A stretch of DNA of 38,795 bases from an uncultured Prevotella sp. (GCA_900555035.1 USJX01000021.1:1-38795); one strand, 5' to 3'. Counted from the first letter of the stretch, positions 1 through 10,000 are shown. Notes: generated from the sequence alone by a model not told the origin. Program-made: numbers and translations.

Positions 1-89
1 TTGTTGCTCAGGTACTTATAAATAAAGTTAAATCAAAGTGTTGCGGAATTAAGGAATAAGATAAATAGATAATTAAGAAAATAGGAAAA

Positions 90-554
90 ATGGAATATAT
101 GTCTCAAGAAGGCTACGATGAGCTCGTGGCCGAACTTCAACACATGGTTAACGTAGAGTTGCCAGCCGTTCGCGATGCAATTGCTGAGGCTCGCGACAAG
201 GGTGACCTCAGTGAGAATTTTGAGTATCATGCTGCCAAGCGTGAGCAGGGCAAACTGTTGAGCCGCATCAGCTTCAAGCAGAAGGTCTTGGAGAATGCCC
301 GTGTCATCGACAAGTCTCGACTGAAGAGCGATACCGTTGGCTTGTTGAGCAAGATTAAGATTACCAATCTCGCCAACAAGTGCAGCATGAGTTATGTTAT
401 CGTAAATCCTCACGAGGCAGATTTGCATAGTGGAAAAATCTCTATCAAGTCGCCTATCGCCAAGGCTCTTCTGGGTAAGAAGGCAGGTGATGAGGTAATG
501 GTAAAGGTACCAGCCGGCTTGCTGAAATTCCGCCTGGATAGCGTGGAGCTGTAA
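90..554 (+). CDS. greA: Transcription elongation factor GreA
   Basis: A 154-residue protein of normal GreA length. GreA binds in the secondary channel of RNA polymerase and stimulates cleavage of backtracked transcripts. The N-terminal coiled coil (about residues 1-75) carries the family signature GDLSENFEYHAAKREQ, in which the acidic D and E at the coiled-coil tip act in cleavage. The C-terminal half (about 80-154) is the FKBP-like domain, with SPIAKALLGKKAGDEV. The ATG at 90 gives MEYMSQEGYDEL, a usual GreA beginning. It is a housekeeping gene and marks the edge of the xylan locus. The 89 bases before it are A/T-rich and hold no other recognisable feature. Confidence 0.97.
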   Translation: MEYMSQEGYDELVAELQHMVNVELPAVRDAIAEARDKGDLSENFEYHAAKREQGKLLSRISFKQKVLENARVIDKSRLKSDTVGLLSKIKITNLANKCSMSYVIVNPHEADLHSGKISIKSPIAKALLGKKAGDEVMVKVPAGLLKFRLDSVEL

Positions 555-570
555 CATGTAATTTATGTAT

Positions 571-745
571 GGGGGATTTCAAATCCCCCGGTTTTAATAG
601 GTCGAACCTTTTTTTACGGCGGATTTCAAATCCGTCGGGACGCCTAGCGGGGGACAGAATTTCAAATCCGTCGGAACGCCTAGCGGGGGCAGAGTTTCAA
701 ATCCGCCGGGATGCCTAGCGGGGGACTTTGTTGTATCCGCCGGAT
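571..745. repeat. Palindromic and tandem repeats after greA
   Basis: The repeat begins with a 19-base palindrome at 571-589 (GGGGGATTT-C-AAATCCCCC). It is followed by three direct copies of a 35-36 base unit with TTTCAAATCC at 624, 660 and 695 and a CGCCTAGCGGGGG-like half, then a degenerate remnant (TATCCGCCGGA) near 734. Each TTTCAAA core is flanked by complementary GGAT/ATCC, so each can fold. The first hairpin sits 17 bases after the greA stop and could end its transcript, though the following T-run is broken. Together with the regulator terminator it fills the 555-918 gap; no gene is seen there. Confidence 0.7.
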
Positions 746-753
746 AAACAAAA

Positions 754-799
754 GCAGCGGAAAACCAAGAGGGTGATAAGCCTTTGGATTTTCCGCTGC
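754..799 (-). terminator. Probable terminator of the hybrid regulator gene
   Basis: The arms are 754-768 (GCAGCGGAAAACCAA) and 784-799 (TTGGATTTTCCGCTGC), complementary apart from one bulged base, with a 15-base loop. Read on the minus strand, the hairpin is followed by TTTGTTT. It lies about 120 bases beyond the stop of the minus-strand regulator. Confidence 0.6.
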
Positions 800-918
800 A
801 AAGTTACTGCTTTCTTTATAATCTTTCTTTTTGAAATGTAACCAAAACTTTTCGCTATGTTTCGTAGCCAGTCTGTATTGTTACATATAATTTTTATCTA
901 TCCTTTTTAGAAATGTTT

Positions 919-3900
919 CTACTCCTTTGTGGCATTCTGCATGTATTCTCTAGGCGAACAGCCGTAGAGATTCTTGAACATGGTGCTGAAGCTTGCCGAA
1001 TTGGAGAAACCGCAGATGTACATCACGTCGGTGATGCTCTGCTTGCCATCCTTCAGCAACTTGGCTGCCTGCTGCAGTCGGATGTTGCGGATGAAGCTGT
1101 GTGGAGTCTGGTTAGTCAGCTCCTTCATCTTGCGATGCAGATGCACTCGGCTGATGCCCACCTTCTGGGCTATCATATCGACACTCAGGTCGGAATCGCC
1201 GATGTTCTCGTTAATCACCTCCATCACGCGCTGCATCAGTGCATCATCTGGAGTCTGAATCTTCCTTTGCTCCACCTTTTCTTCCTGACGCTCTTTGCCC
1301 GTAAACTTATTTTTCAGCGTGCGGCGCATGGTGAGCAGGTTGATGATGGTGCGGCGCAGGATGTCCATGTTGAATGGCTTCAGAATGTAGGCATCTGCTC
1401 CGGTCTGCAAACCTTCCAGCTGGTCTTCTTCTCGGCTCTTGGCGGTGAGCAGGATGACAGGCAGATCGTTGGTGTTGATGTTTGCCTTCAGTTTGGTGCA
1501 GAGGGTGGTTCCGTCCATCTCCGGCATCATCACGTCGCTGATGATGAGGTCTGGCTTGTTCTTCAGAATCTCGTTCAGTGCCACCTTGCCGTTAGGATAG
1601 GTGCGTATCTTGAAGTCGCTGGCGAGCTGTGCCTTCAGATAGTCCTGGATATCCTCCTCGTCTTCCACAATCACGATTTCTGCCTTGTTTCCCCTTGCTG
1701 AGGCTGGCAGCTTGCCCTGCATATCCGTTGTGCCGGCTGCGCTTTCGGCTTTTACGGCATTTTCCGTCTCCTTCACCTCCTGTTCCAGCTGTTTCACCTC
1801 GGCAAGTTCCAGGTTCTGTTTTTCCTTCACCTCTTCTTCGTCGATGAGTTCTTCGGGTTTCAGATGGTCCTTGCCCAGCGGAATGCGGATGATGAACTCG
1901 CTGCCGTGCTCAAACTTGCTTCCCTTCTCGCCCTCGTTGTTGCGGGCAGAGATGGTGCCGTAGTGCAGTTCCACGAGCGAGCGGGTGAGGTCGAGACCGA
2001 TGCCCGTACCGACGTTGCGGTCGTTAGGGTCGGCAGGAGTCTGGTAGAAGCGCTGGAAGATGGTTTCCAGCTTATCTTTTGGAATACCGATGCCGCTGTC
2101 CTTGACGCTGATGTAGGCATGGTGGTCGGTGTGGGTGAGCGAGAGCAGGATGTGGCCTGCCGTAGGGGTGAACTTGAAGGCGTTCGAAAGGATGTTGATA
2201 ATCACCTTGTCGAAGTTGTTGCGGTCTATCCATACGGGCAGTTCTTCGCTGTCGTGCTGGTATTCGAAGTCGATGTTCTTGGCAAGAGCCTGCTGCCTGA
2301 AGAGTTCGTATTCCTCGTTGATGAACGCCACCATGTCGGTCTGGCACATGCGCATCACCATCTGTCCCTTGTCTATCTTTCTCAGGTCCATCATCTGGTT
2401 GATGAGGTGGAGGATACGTTCCGAGTTCTTTCGGATTATCTCGTAGATGCCCTGTCGGTGAGGCTCCTTGTCTTCCTTGATGAGCGAGAGCAGCGGCGTG
2501 ATGATGAGCGTGAGCGGCGTGCGGATTTCGTGACTGATGTTCATGAAGAACTTGATCTTCGCCTCGCCCATCTCTTCGGCGTGGATGTGCTGCTGCAGGA
2601 TGAGCTGGTCTTCCATCTGGTGCTTGCGGTGGCGCAGGTAGAGCATGATGGCTGCTATGAGGAGCAGCAGATAGAAGAACGTTGCCCAGATGCTGGCATA
2701 CCAGGCTGGGTGAACGATGATGGTGAATTCCTTCACCGGTGTTTCGTAGCCGTTGCAGATGGCCTTGATGCGGTATTTGTATTTGCCTGGAGCCATGTGC
2801 GAGAAGGCAAGTTCGTTCTGCCCTGCTGGCACGGTGCGCCAGGCATCGCCGTTGATGCTGTACACATAGCTTATCTGCTCCACATCATTATAGGTGAGGG
2901 TAGAGAGCTGCAGAGTAAAGGTGTTGTCTTCGTGAGAAAGCTGGAAATCACGGGAAAAGGTTGACCAGTTGTCCGTGATGGTATAGCTGCCCGACTCCAT
3001 GCCCGGAGTCACCATCTTGTTGTTCAAGATGAAACCCGAGATAACTACCTTTGCCTGCCATGGGTGCTGTCTTACTTGGTCTGCCTGGAACCAGTTGAGT
3101 CCGCCTGAACCGCCCATCAGGATGGTTTTTCTATCCTGTGTGGTGCATACGGAAGCGTCGCTGAACTCGTTGCTCTGCAGTCCGCTTTCGGCATAGAACT
3201 TGGTGATTGTTCCGCTCTTGAGAGCCAGTTTGTTGAGTCCCTTGATGGTTCCTAACCATATATTGCCCTGGTAGTCCTCGGTAATGCTTGCCACGCTGTT
3301 GTCGGTGAGTCCGTTGGCTGTGGAATACAGTTTTGGCTTGATGCCTTTCCTGAAGTCGAAGCAGAAGGCTCCATCCTCGGTGCCATACCATACGTGGTCT
3401 TTGCTATCTACAAACACGCAGTGCGAAAAACGGTTCTTGTTCAGGCAGTTGATGCCCTTGAAGGTGGAAACCCAGCTGTTTCGCTTGCGGTCGAGGCACG
3501 CCAGTCCCACAGAGGTGGCTACATACACGTGGTTGCCATCCTTTGATAAGGCCATCTTGATGAGGTAATCGTTGGGCAGGCAATTGATTTTGAGGTTATT
3601 ATCTGCACCAGATTTAGTCTTGTAGTTCCTTCGGCTTCCGTCTTTCTGCAGGCAGAAGAGACCTTTGCCCATGGTGGCTATCCAGATGTTGCCCTGTGGG
3701 TCTTGCTTGATATCGAAGATGCCCACCGACTTGCTGATGCCCAAATCAACGGGGTGGAAGCTTCCGGCTGCATCCATATAGCCCAGACCGTCGGTATAGG
3801 TTCCCACCCAGGTTCTGCCCTGCTGGTCCTTACAGAGGGTGAGCACGGTGCTTTGGTTCAGGAAATGCCCCTCTACGCTTTGGGTTGCTATATTAAATAG

Positions 3901-5007
3901 GTATAGGCCATCCTTGTCGGTACCCACCCACACCTGGTTGCCCTGGTTGATGCTGAGGCTGGTAACGCAGTTTTCGCCAATCACGTTGCGGTTGCCCAGG
4001 CGGAAGCCCATATAGTTGAAGTCGTTCTGTATGTTGCGCTGCATGAACACGCCTTTCTGCAGCATGCTCACCCAGATGTTGCCATGATTGTCTTCTATGA
4101 TGCTGGTCACCTTGCTTTTTGCCAGGTTCACCAGTCGGCTGAAGAGCGGGTTATCCTGCAGGAATCCGGTCTGAGGGTCATATACATAGATGCCCAGTCC
4201 GTCGCAGCCGATATAGAGCTTGTTGTTGCGGCTGATATAGATGTTGCCGATGGGCAGGTTTCCGATGTTGCTGATTCGGGTAAAGACGTTGCTTCCAGCC
4301 CTGAGCAGATATACGCCCTGGTTCTTGCTGGCGAGATAGATGTTGCCCAGGGCATCCTGCAGGATATCCTGTGCGCCCACGCCTTCGGTACCGGCAAAGT
4401 GTGAGGTGACTCTGCCGTTAGTTTCCTTGCGGTAGAGTTTTCCGTCTTCGGTGATGATCCAGAGTCTGCCCCGTTTATCTTCCAGGAGTTTGTGGATATA
4501 TTTCAGTTTTTCCACCTCTCCCTTCATGGCATGGCATTCCTGAACATCCTGCTTTTTGAGCATGATGCCATAGCCCGATGTAGCCACGGCTACGTCTTTG
4601 TTTCTTAGCGGATATATCTGCTTTACGTAGGTGGCGAGTTCTTTGCCTTTGGAATCGAGCATAGGGATTTTTAGGAATTCGCTTCCCGTCAATTCCAATA
4701 GAGAGTTGTTGGTACCTAGCAGGATATGTTCCTTCTCGTCTTGCGCAATGCTATTGATGTAGTTGCTGTTGAGACCTAAAAAATTTGACATATCCTTCTT
4801 TATTACGGTGATGTTGTAACCATCGTAGGTGTTCAAACCGTTGCGGGTGGCTATCCAGATGAATCCGCTCTTGTCCTGGAACACCTGCGTGGCGAGGTTG
4901 CTCGAGAGCTGATTATCCGTGTTGAAGAGTTTGCCGCTCTGTGCCCATGTCTGGATGGAGAAGAGGCAAATCATCATCGTGATGATTAATTGGTTTATAG
5001 TTTTCAT
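919..5007 (-). CDS. Hybrid two-component sensor/regulator (HTCS), XynR-like
   Basis: A single 1362-residue chain joins sensor, kinase, receiver and AraC output. A signal peptide (about 1-23, ending TWAQS) is followed by a periplasmic beta-propeller of repeated blades such as GNIWVSMLQKGVF and GNIWLGTIKGLN, then a Y_Y_Y domain up to about 765. One membrane segment lies at about 768-792. The H-box is NISHEIRTPL with His826, and the ATPase G-box is DSGIGIP near 970. The receiver has acceptor Asp1158 in ISDVMMPEMDG. An AraC-type HTH covers about 1255-1355 (GFSNSASFSTMFKNLYG). All key residues are present. Divergent placement next to GH5 and the Sus-like operon suggests control by xylo-oligosaccharides, as reported for P. 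bryantii XynR. The ligand is inferred from context. Confidence 0.95.
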   Translation of the reverse strand: MKTINQLIITMMICLFSIQTWAQSGKLFNTDNQLSSNLATQVFQDKSGFIWIATRNGLNTYDGYNITVIKKDMSNFLGLNSNYINSIAQDEKEHILLGTNNSLLELTGSEFLKIPMLDSKGKELATYVKQIYPLRNKDVAVATSGYGIMLKKQDVQECHAMKGEVEKLKYIHKLLEDKRGRLWIITEDGKLYRKETNGRVTSHFAGTEGVGAQDILQDALGNIYLASKNQGVYLLRAGSNVFTRISNIGNLPIGNIYISRNNKLYIGCDGLGIYVYDPQTGFLQDNPLFSRLVNLAKSKVTSIIEDNHGNIWVSMLQKGVFMQRNIQNDFNYMGFRLGNRNVIGENCVTSLSINQGNQVWVGTDKDGLYLFNIATQSVEGHFLNQSTVLTLCKDQQGRTWVGTYTDGLGYMDAAGSFHPVDLGISKSVGIFDIKQDPQGNIWIATMGKGLFCLQKDGSRRNYKTKSGADNNLKINCLPNDYLIKMALSKDGNHVYVATSVGLACLDRKRNSWVSTFKGINCLNKNRFSHCVFVDSKDHVWYGTEDGAFCFDFRKGIKPKLYSTANGLTDNSVASITEDYQGNIWLGTIKGLNKLALKSGTITKFYAESGLQSNEFSDASVCTTQDRKTILMGGSGGLNWFQADQVRQHPWQAKVVISGFILNNKMVTPGMESGSYTITDNWSTFSRDFQLSHEDNTFTLQLSTLTYNDVEQISYVYSINGDAWRTVPAGQNELAFSHMAPGKYKYRIKAICNGYETPVKEFTIIVHPAWYASIWATFFYLLLLIAAIMLYLRHRKHQMEDQLILQQHIHAEEMGEAKIKFFMNISHEIRTPLTLIITPLLSLIKEDKEPHRQGIYEIIRKNSERILHLINQMMDLRKIDKGQMVMRMCQTDMVAFINEEYELFRQQALAKNIDFEYQHDSEELPVWIDRNNFDKVIINILSNAFKFTPTAGHILLSLTHTDHHAYISVKDSGIGIPKDKLETIFQRFYQTPADPNDRNVGTGIGLDLTRSLVELHYGTISARNNEGEKGSKFEHGSEFIIRIPLGKDHLKPEELIDEEEVKEKQNLELAEVKQLEQEVKETENAVKAESAAGTTDMQGKLPASARGNKAEIVIVEDEEDIQDYLKAQLASDFKIRTYPNGKVALNEILKNKPDLIISDVMMPEMDGTTLCTKLKANINTNDLPVILLTAKSREEDQLEGLQTGADAYILKPFNMDILRRTIINLLTMRRTLKNKFTGKERQEEKVEQRKIQTPDDALMQRVMEVINENIGDSDLSVDMIAQKVGISRVHLHRKMKELTNQTPHSFIRNIRLQQAAKLLKDGKQSITDVMYICGFSNSASFSTMFKNLYGCSPREYMQNATKE

Positions 5008-5044
5008 GTTTCCTATTTATATTTATAATGTTATTTTCTGGTTG

Positions 5045-5052
5045 CAAAAGTA
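5045..5052 (-). promoter_or_regulatory. Promoter -7 box of the hybrid regulator
   Basis: On the minus strand the sequence is TACTTTTG, matching the Bacteroidota -7 consensus TAnnTTTG. A TTGGG lies a little over 20 bases upstream in the -33 position. It is 37 bases before the start codon. No GTTACA half-site lies at the spacing seen in the structural-gene promoters, so strong autoregulation is not indicated. Confidence 0.6.
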
Positions 5053-5140
5053 CTATTTTTAGTTGGAATATCCCAATAATTCTTTCTTTTTTTGATTACA
5101 GGAAACAAATAATATGCCTTTTGGTGTTCATTATCAGGTG

Positions 5141-5200
5141 ATGTTACATGACGTAAAGTATATGTTACACGTCTAAACTCCTCATAAACTATCGGTTACG
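5141..5200 (+). promoter_or_regulatory. Candidate regulator operator upstream of GH5
   Basis: ATGTTACA occurs at 5141 and again at 5162, exactly 21 bases apart (two helical turns), the spacing expected for tandem AraC-type sites. A third related site, GGTTACG, has its GTTAC at 5195, 36 bases before the -7 box at 5231. GTTAC at the same 36-base distance recurs before xusA. The assignment to the HTCS is an inference from position and recurrence. Confidence 0.5.
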
Positions 5201-5230
5201 CAGGATAAAGCCTATTTCCCGATTTCTTGA

Positions 5231-5238
5231 TACCTTTG
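5231..5238 (+). promoter_or_regulatory. Promoter -7 box of the GH5 gene
   Basis: TACCTTTG matches the TAnnTTTG consensus; no good -33 box is visible, which fits an activator-dependent promoter. It predicts an untranslated leader of about 300 bases before the GH5 start. Confidence 0.55.
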
Positions 5239-5435
5239 CCCCGTCAAACAGGGTCAATTTTGCATTGGCATTAGGTTATGGTTATTATGAAATATGCGAA
5301 ATAGTGGTTTTTGAATGTTTTTAGTTAGATTAGTTAGAATAGTTTTAGTTAGTTTAATATAGGTTTATAGCATTTGAGTTCAATTTTAAATGAACATATT
5401 ATGATTGAAAAGATCATGATTAATTGGTTTTCTAG

Positions 5436-5463
5436 GAATGGTGCGTAGGGATACGCGCCATTC
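5436..5463 (+). other. Stem-loop in the GH5 leader
   Basis: A 12-bp stem (GAATGGTGCGTA with TACGCGCCATTC, one G-T pair) closes a GGGA loop. It lies about 85 bases before the GH5 start and is followed by TCTTTAAA, a weak U-tract. The leader before it holds repeated AGTTAG words (about 5320-5356). It could be an attenuator or a stabilising 5' structure; the sequence does not decide. Confidence 0.45.
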
Positions 5464-5548
5464 TCTTTAAAGGTAACTAAGATTGTTTTTCGGGCTTAAC
5501 AATTAATTGACAATTTGGAAAAGTGATAAAATCTAAAAATAAGATAAC

Positions 5549-6973
5549 ATGAACAGAACAAAATTTTTCATGTCCCTGGCTCTTGCGATGTTTGCAATGG
5601 TGGGGAATGCGGCTGCCAGCCAGGCTGACCCGCAAGCCGACGGAAATTTGCCGGCTCTGCGTGTAGAAGGTAAGAATCTGGTTGATGCCAACGGCAAGAC
5701 CGTGGTGCTGCATGGTGTGATGGATACGCCCAACCGCTACTTCAACGGTTGGCGATGGCAACAGTGGAAGGCTGACTATTCGGAAGCCGACATCCAGCCT
5801 TGCCTGGAATATTTCTCCAAGCAGTTTGCGGCAATCACCGACAAGGAGCAGGGAGCTTACTGCACCGTGTTCCGTCTGCACATGGATCCTTGCTGGACCA
5901 ACGATCCATCGAAGAAGGCAGAGAATGAGGCCGATATCTCGGCGTTCAACATGGCGCGCTATCGCCTCTATCTCCAGAAACTTTATATCCCAATTATCAA
6001 GGATGCTATTGCTCATGGGCTTTATGTCATCGTTCGTCCACCGGGTGTATGCCCTGGCGATGTCAGCGTAGGCGATAAGTACAACCGCTATCTCAAGGCG
6101 ATATGGAAGGCCTTTGCTGCCGATGAGTATATCCGGCAGAATTCGGGTATCATCTCTATCGAACTAGCCAACGAGCCGGTGAGGGTTCATCTGGGTGATG
6201 GCTCTAATTCGGATCAAGCACTGCATGATTACTTCCAGCCGGTGGTTGACGAGATTCGTGCGCAGGGCTTCAAGGGAATCATCTGGGTGCCGGGTGCGGG
6301 CTATCAGAGCCAGTATCAGGACTACACCAAGCATCCTATCACCGACAGCGAGGATAATTTCTCGTATGCCGTACATGTATATTCCGGCTGGTATGGCAAC
6401 ATGACCGACAAGAACTGCGATCACGATACCTTTATCCGCAACTTCAAGAGTCAGGTGCCGATGGTAGAGACAAAGCCTATCATGGTAACGGAGATAGACT
6501 GGAGTCCGGAAGATCCTGACAAGGCGAGCGAAGGCCACTACAACGAATGGGGCCAGTGGACACAGCCTAACCTGGGCAGCTGGGCAACGGCATCCACCTC
6601 GAAATGGGGCTTGGCATGGAAGGCAGTGCACGACCATTACGGCAACATCGGTATGACCCTTACCCATCCTCAGGAATATTACGACATAGATGAGTATCTG
6701 AAGTCGGGCAAGGTAATACCGGGTTTCCAGAATGCCAAGAAGCACAATCTCTTTGAAGAGTGCTGCGGCTATGCCTGCATGAACTGGTACAAGGAATGGT
6801 ACATGAAACAGACGGATACGGGAATTGAGCAGAAAGTGAACGATGCTGAGGTTATCGCCACCTATTATTATAATATAGCTGGTGTAAAAGTGAATAAACC
6901 TGAAAAAGGCATTTATGTAGCAAAACAATTGTTAAAGGACGGAAAGACCCGTTCTTACAAAGTATGTTATTAA
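5549..6973 (+). CDS. Secreted GH5 glycosidase, probable endo-xylanase
   Basis: A 474-residue protein with a signal peptide (about 1-24, ending GNAAAS) and one GH5 (beta/alpha)8 barrel. The acid/base is Glu209 in IELANEPV and the nucleophile Glu315 in MVTEIDWSP. The N-terminal LRVEGKNLVDANGKTVVLHG is typical of GH5. GH5 covers many beta-glycan hydrolases; endo-xylanase is chosen because the gene stands between the XynR-like regulator and the xus operon, where P. bryantii also has a GH5. The last 50 residues, after TDTGIEQ, form a tail with YNIAGVKVNKPEKGIYV that recurs in the GH43 at 21000 and the protein at 24775. It could be a sorting tail. The subfamily (GH5_21 is a candidate) was not tested. 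Confidence 0.85.
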   Translation: MNRTKFFMSLALAMFAMVGNAAASQADPQADGNLPALRVEGKNLVDANGKTVVLHGVMDTPNRYFNGWRWQQWKADYSEADIQPCLEYFSKQFAAITDKEQGAYCTVFRLHMDPCWTNDPSKKAENEADISAFNMARYRLYLQKLYIPIIKDAIAHGLYVIVRPPGVCPGDVSVGDKYNRYLKAIWKAFAADEYIRQNSGIISIELANEPVRVHLGDGSNSDQALHDYFQPVVDEIRAQGFKGIIWVPGAGYQSQYQDYTKHPITDSEDNFSYAVHVYSGWYGNMTDKNCDHDTFIRNFKSQVPMVETKPIMVTEIDWSPEDPDKASEGHYNEWGQWTQPNLGSWATASTSKWGLAWKAVHDHYGNIGMTLTHPQEYYDIDEYLKSGKVIPGFQNAKKHNLFEECCGYACMNWYKEWYMKQTDTGIEQKVNDAEVIATYYYNIAGVKVNKPEKGIYVAKQLLKDGKTRSYKVCY

Positions 6974-7030
6974 CGGCAAAGTATCTGTTACAAGAGACAA
7001 AGTGAATCTGAACTGAAACAAGTATCTTTG
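6965..7030 (+). promoter_or_regulatory. xusA promoter with paired half-sites
   Basis: The -7 box TATCTTTG is at 7023-7030. GTTACA starts at 6987, 36 bases before the -7 box, and a weaker GTTATT starts at 6966, exactly 21 bases before that. The upstream half-site overlaps the GH5 stop codon. The main operon therefore has its own activatable promoter rather than depending on read-through from GH5. Confidence 0.6.
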
Positions 7031-7099
7031 CACCCGTGAAACTGAACAAAAATAACGTGAACATAAAATAATTAAGCATAAATCAAAAATGAATAGAAC

Positions 7100-10000
7100 A
7101 TGATTGAACAAGTCTTAACATTGAAACGGACAGCAGCCTTATGCTTGGTGGGTGCTTTCTGTAGCCTGAATGCTCAGGCGCAGAAGATCCTGGTCAAGGG
7201 TAATCTTGTTGACGGTACAGGTGAGCCTCTGATAGGTGCCACTGTAAAAGTGAAAGGTAATGCCAGCGTCGGTACGGTCACCGACTTTGATGGTAATTTC
7301 AGTATCAGTGTTCCTTCAGAGAATTCTATCCTCGTATTTACATACGTAGGTATGAAGACCAAGGAAGTAAAGATTGGTACGAAGAGAGAGTTCAAACTTA
7401 CTCTTGAAGACGACAACGCCATTGGCGAAGTTGTAGTCGTTGGTTATGGTCAGCAGAAGAAGGCTTCTGTCGTAGGTTCCATCACCCAGACTACTGGTGA
7501 GGTTTTGGAGCGTGCAGCTGGTGTCAGCGACGTTGGTTCAGCCTTGACAGGTAACCTCCCAGGTGTTGTTACAATCCAAGGCAATGGTATGCCTGGTGAG
7601 GAGGAACCTCAGATTATCATCCGTGGTTCTAGTTCATGGAACAATTCCGACCCTCTCGTTCTCGTTGATGGTATTGAACGTCCTCTGAGCAGCGTGGACA
7701 TCTCTTCTGTGGAGAGCATCTCTGTACTGAAGGATGCTTCTGCTACTGCAGTCTATGGTGTGAAGGGTGCCAATGGTGTCATCTTGGTTACCACCAAGCG
7801 TGGTCAGGAAGGCAAGGCTAAGATTGACGTTGGTTTCAATGCTACGTTGAAAGCTCCTTCTAAGTTGCCTAACAAGTACGACTCTTATGATGCGTTGATG
7901 CTTCGCAACCAAGTGGTAGAGCGTGAACTGGGCGTTTATCCTGAAGGTGTTTCATATCTTCGTCCTCAGTCTTTTATAGACAACTATCGTAACCAGACTA
8001 CGGATGAGCAGCGTGAACGTTATGCCAATGTGGATTGGCAGGATGCACTTTTCAAAAAGACTGCTGTGTCCTATAATGCCAACGTGAACGTGAGTGGTGG
8101 TACAAAATTCGTTAAGTACTTCGCTTCTGCTGATTTCGTGCATGAGGGTGACCTCTTCCGTGAGTATGACAATGGTCGTAATTACAACTCTGGCTATGGA
8201 TACAATCGTATCAATGTTCGTAGTAACTTGGACTTTGCCATCACAAGTAGCACTACTTTGAAGGTAAATGTGGCTGGTAGCAATGGCGTAAGAAAAGCTC
8301 CTTGGAGTAACATGAGCAATAGTGAGTGGCAGATTGGTCAGCAGTGGGCTGGTGCTTATAACATCGCCCCAGATGTGTTCTTGCCACAATATTCTGACGG
8401 CACATGGGGATTCTATCCAGCTGCTTCCAATGTAAGTAACTCTGCAATGAATCTTGCTATCGGTGGTACAGCACAGGCTACAACCACTCGTATCAATACA
8501 GACTTTACCCTTGAGCAGAAATTGGATTTCATAACCAAAGGCTTAAATTTCCGTGGTACTATCTCTTGGGATAATGTTTTTGTTGAGACAGGACGAGGTA
8601 TCAATGACTTGTATAATGATGCCCAGACTAAGTATATTGATCCTGAAACAGGTCAGGTTACTTATGGTAAAGAACTTGAGGGACAGAATAAGTTTGATTG
8701 GCAGCAAGGTGTGAACTGGAAAACGGAAGGTGGTTCTGTAGATAATAACCAGACTGTTCGCAACCTCTACTATCAGTTGCAGCTCAACTGGGCTCGCAAG
8801 TTTGGACAGCATGATGTATCAGCCATGGGCTTGTTCTCACGTCAGGAGAATGCACGTGGTAGTGTGATGCCAACTTACCGTGAGGACTGGGCATTCCGTG
8901 CAACCTATAGCTATGCTGGTCGTTATAACATCGAGTATAATGGTGCCTATAACGGATCAGAAAAGTTCAGCAAGGACAATCGTTTTGCCTTCTTCAATTC
9001 AGGTGCTATCGGATGGACCATCACTGAGGAAAACTTCATGAAGTATCTTCGTGACAAGCACATCATCGATATGTTGAAGTTCCGTGCTTCCTATGGTGAG
9101 ATTGGTGATGACAACATAGGTGACCCATTTGATTCTTCTCGTCGCTGGTTGTATATGAGCCAGTGGGCGTATGGCGGCAAGAGTACTATGGATCTCGACC
9201 ATACAGAGAGCATCTATACATGGTATCGACAGAACACTCTTGGAAATGAGAATGTGAAATGGGAAACAGTTAAGAAAACCAACTTCGGTATTGATTATGG
9301 TTTCTTGGGAGGCTTGATTACTGGTTCTTTGGATTTCTTCTGTGATCGTCGTAATGACATCTTGATTTTCGGCTCCAACCGTTCTGTTCCTTCTTATTTC
9401 GGAACGACAGCGCCTACTATAAATAAAGGTAAGGTTCGTACCAGTGGTTACGAGTTGGAATTGAAACTTAATAAGGTGTTTGCTAATGGCTTGCGACTCT
9501 GGGGTAATTTCAATATGACCCATGCCAAGAATAAGGTAATTTTGAAGGATGATGCCATCCTTACTCCAAGTTATCAAAAGGAGGCAGGATTTGCCATGAA
9601 TCAGTATCGCTCTTATATAGATAAGGGCTTTATCAATAATATTGATGATTTGATAGGTTCTCCGGCGCACGACTCCAATGACAATCACCGTTTGGTTGGT
9701 GACTATTACATTGTTGATTTCAATGGTGATGGTGTTGTTGATAGCAAGGACTCGGCTCCTGTAGGTTATAGCAGTAGTCCGCAGAACACCTATAATGCTA
9801 CTATTGGTTTCGAATGGAAGGGGTTCTCTGCTTTCGCTCAGTTCTATGGAGTAACTAATGTGACCCGTGACGTAGGATTGGGAAGCTTTGGTAATAAGCT
9901 TGATAATGTTTATAATATTGGTACTTGGTGGAATAAGAATCAAAGCAATGCAGAATGTATCCTCCCTCGTTGGGGTGCCACTGCTTCAAGTTACACCGAT

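Noticed and set aside
624..725. Regular repeats after greA as a CRISPR array
   Set aside because: The units are contiguous and diverging, without unique spacers of constant length, and no cas genes are present.
913..1701. Long plus-strand reading frame opposite the regulator
   Set aside because: It is the antisense shadow of the receiver and HTH part of the HTCS; composition is His/Leu-rich with no recognisable domain.
1864..2964. 366-codon plus-strand frame opposite the kinase region
   Set aside because: It mirrors the conserved kinase domains on the other strand and shows no family motif.
6164..6928. Minus-strand frame opposite GH5
   Set aside because: Antisense to the conserved GH5 barrel; no start context or homology visible.
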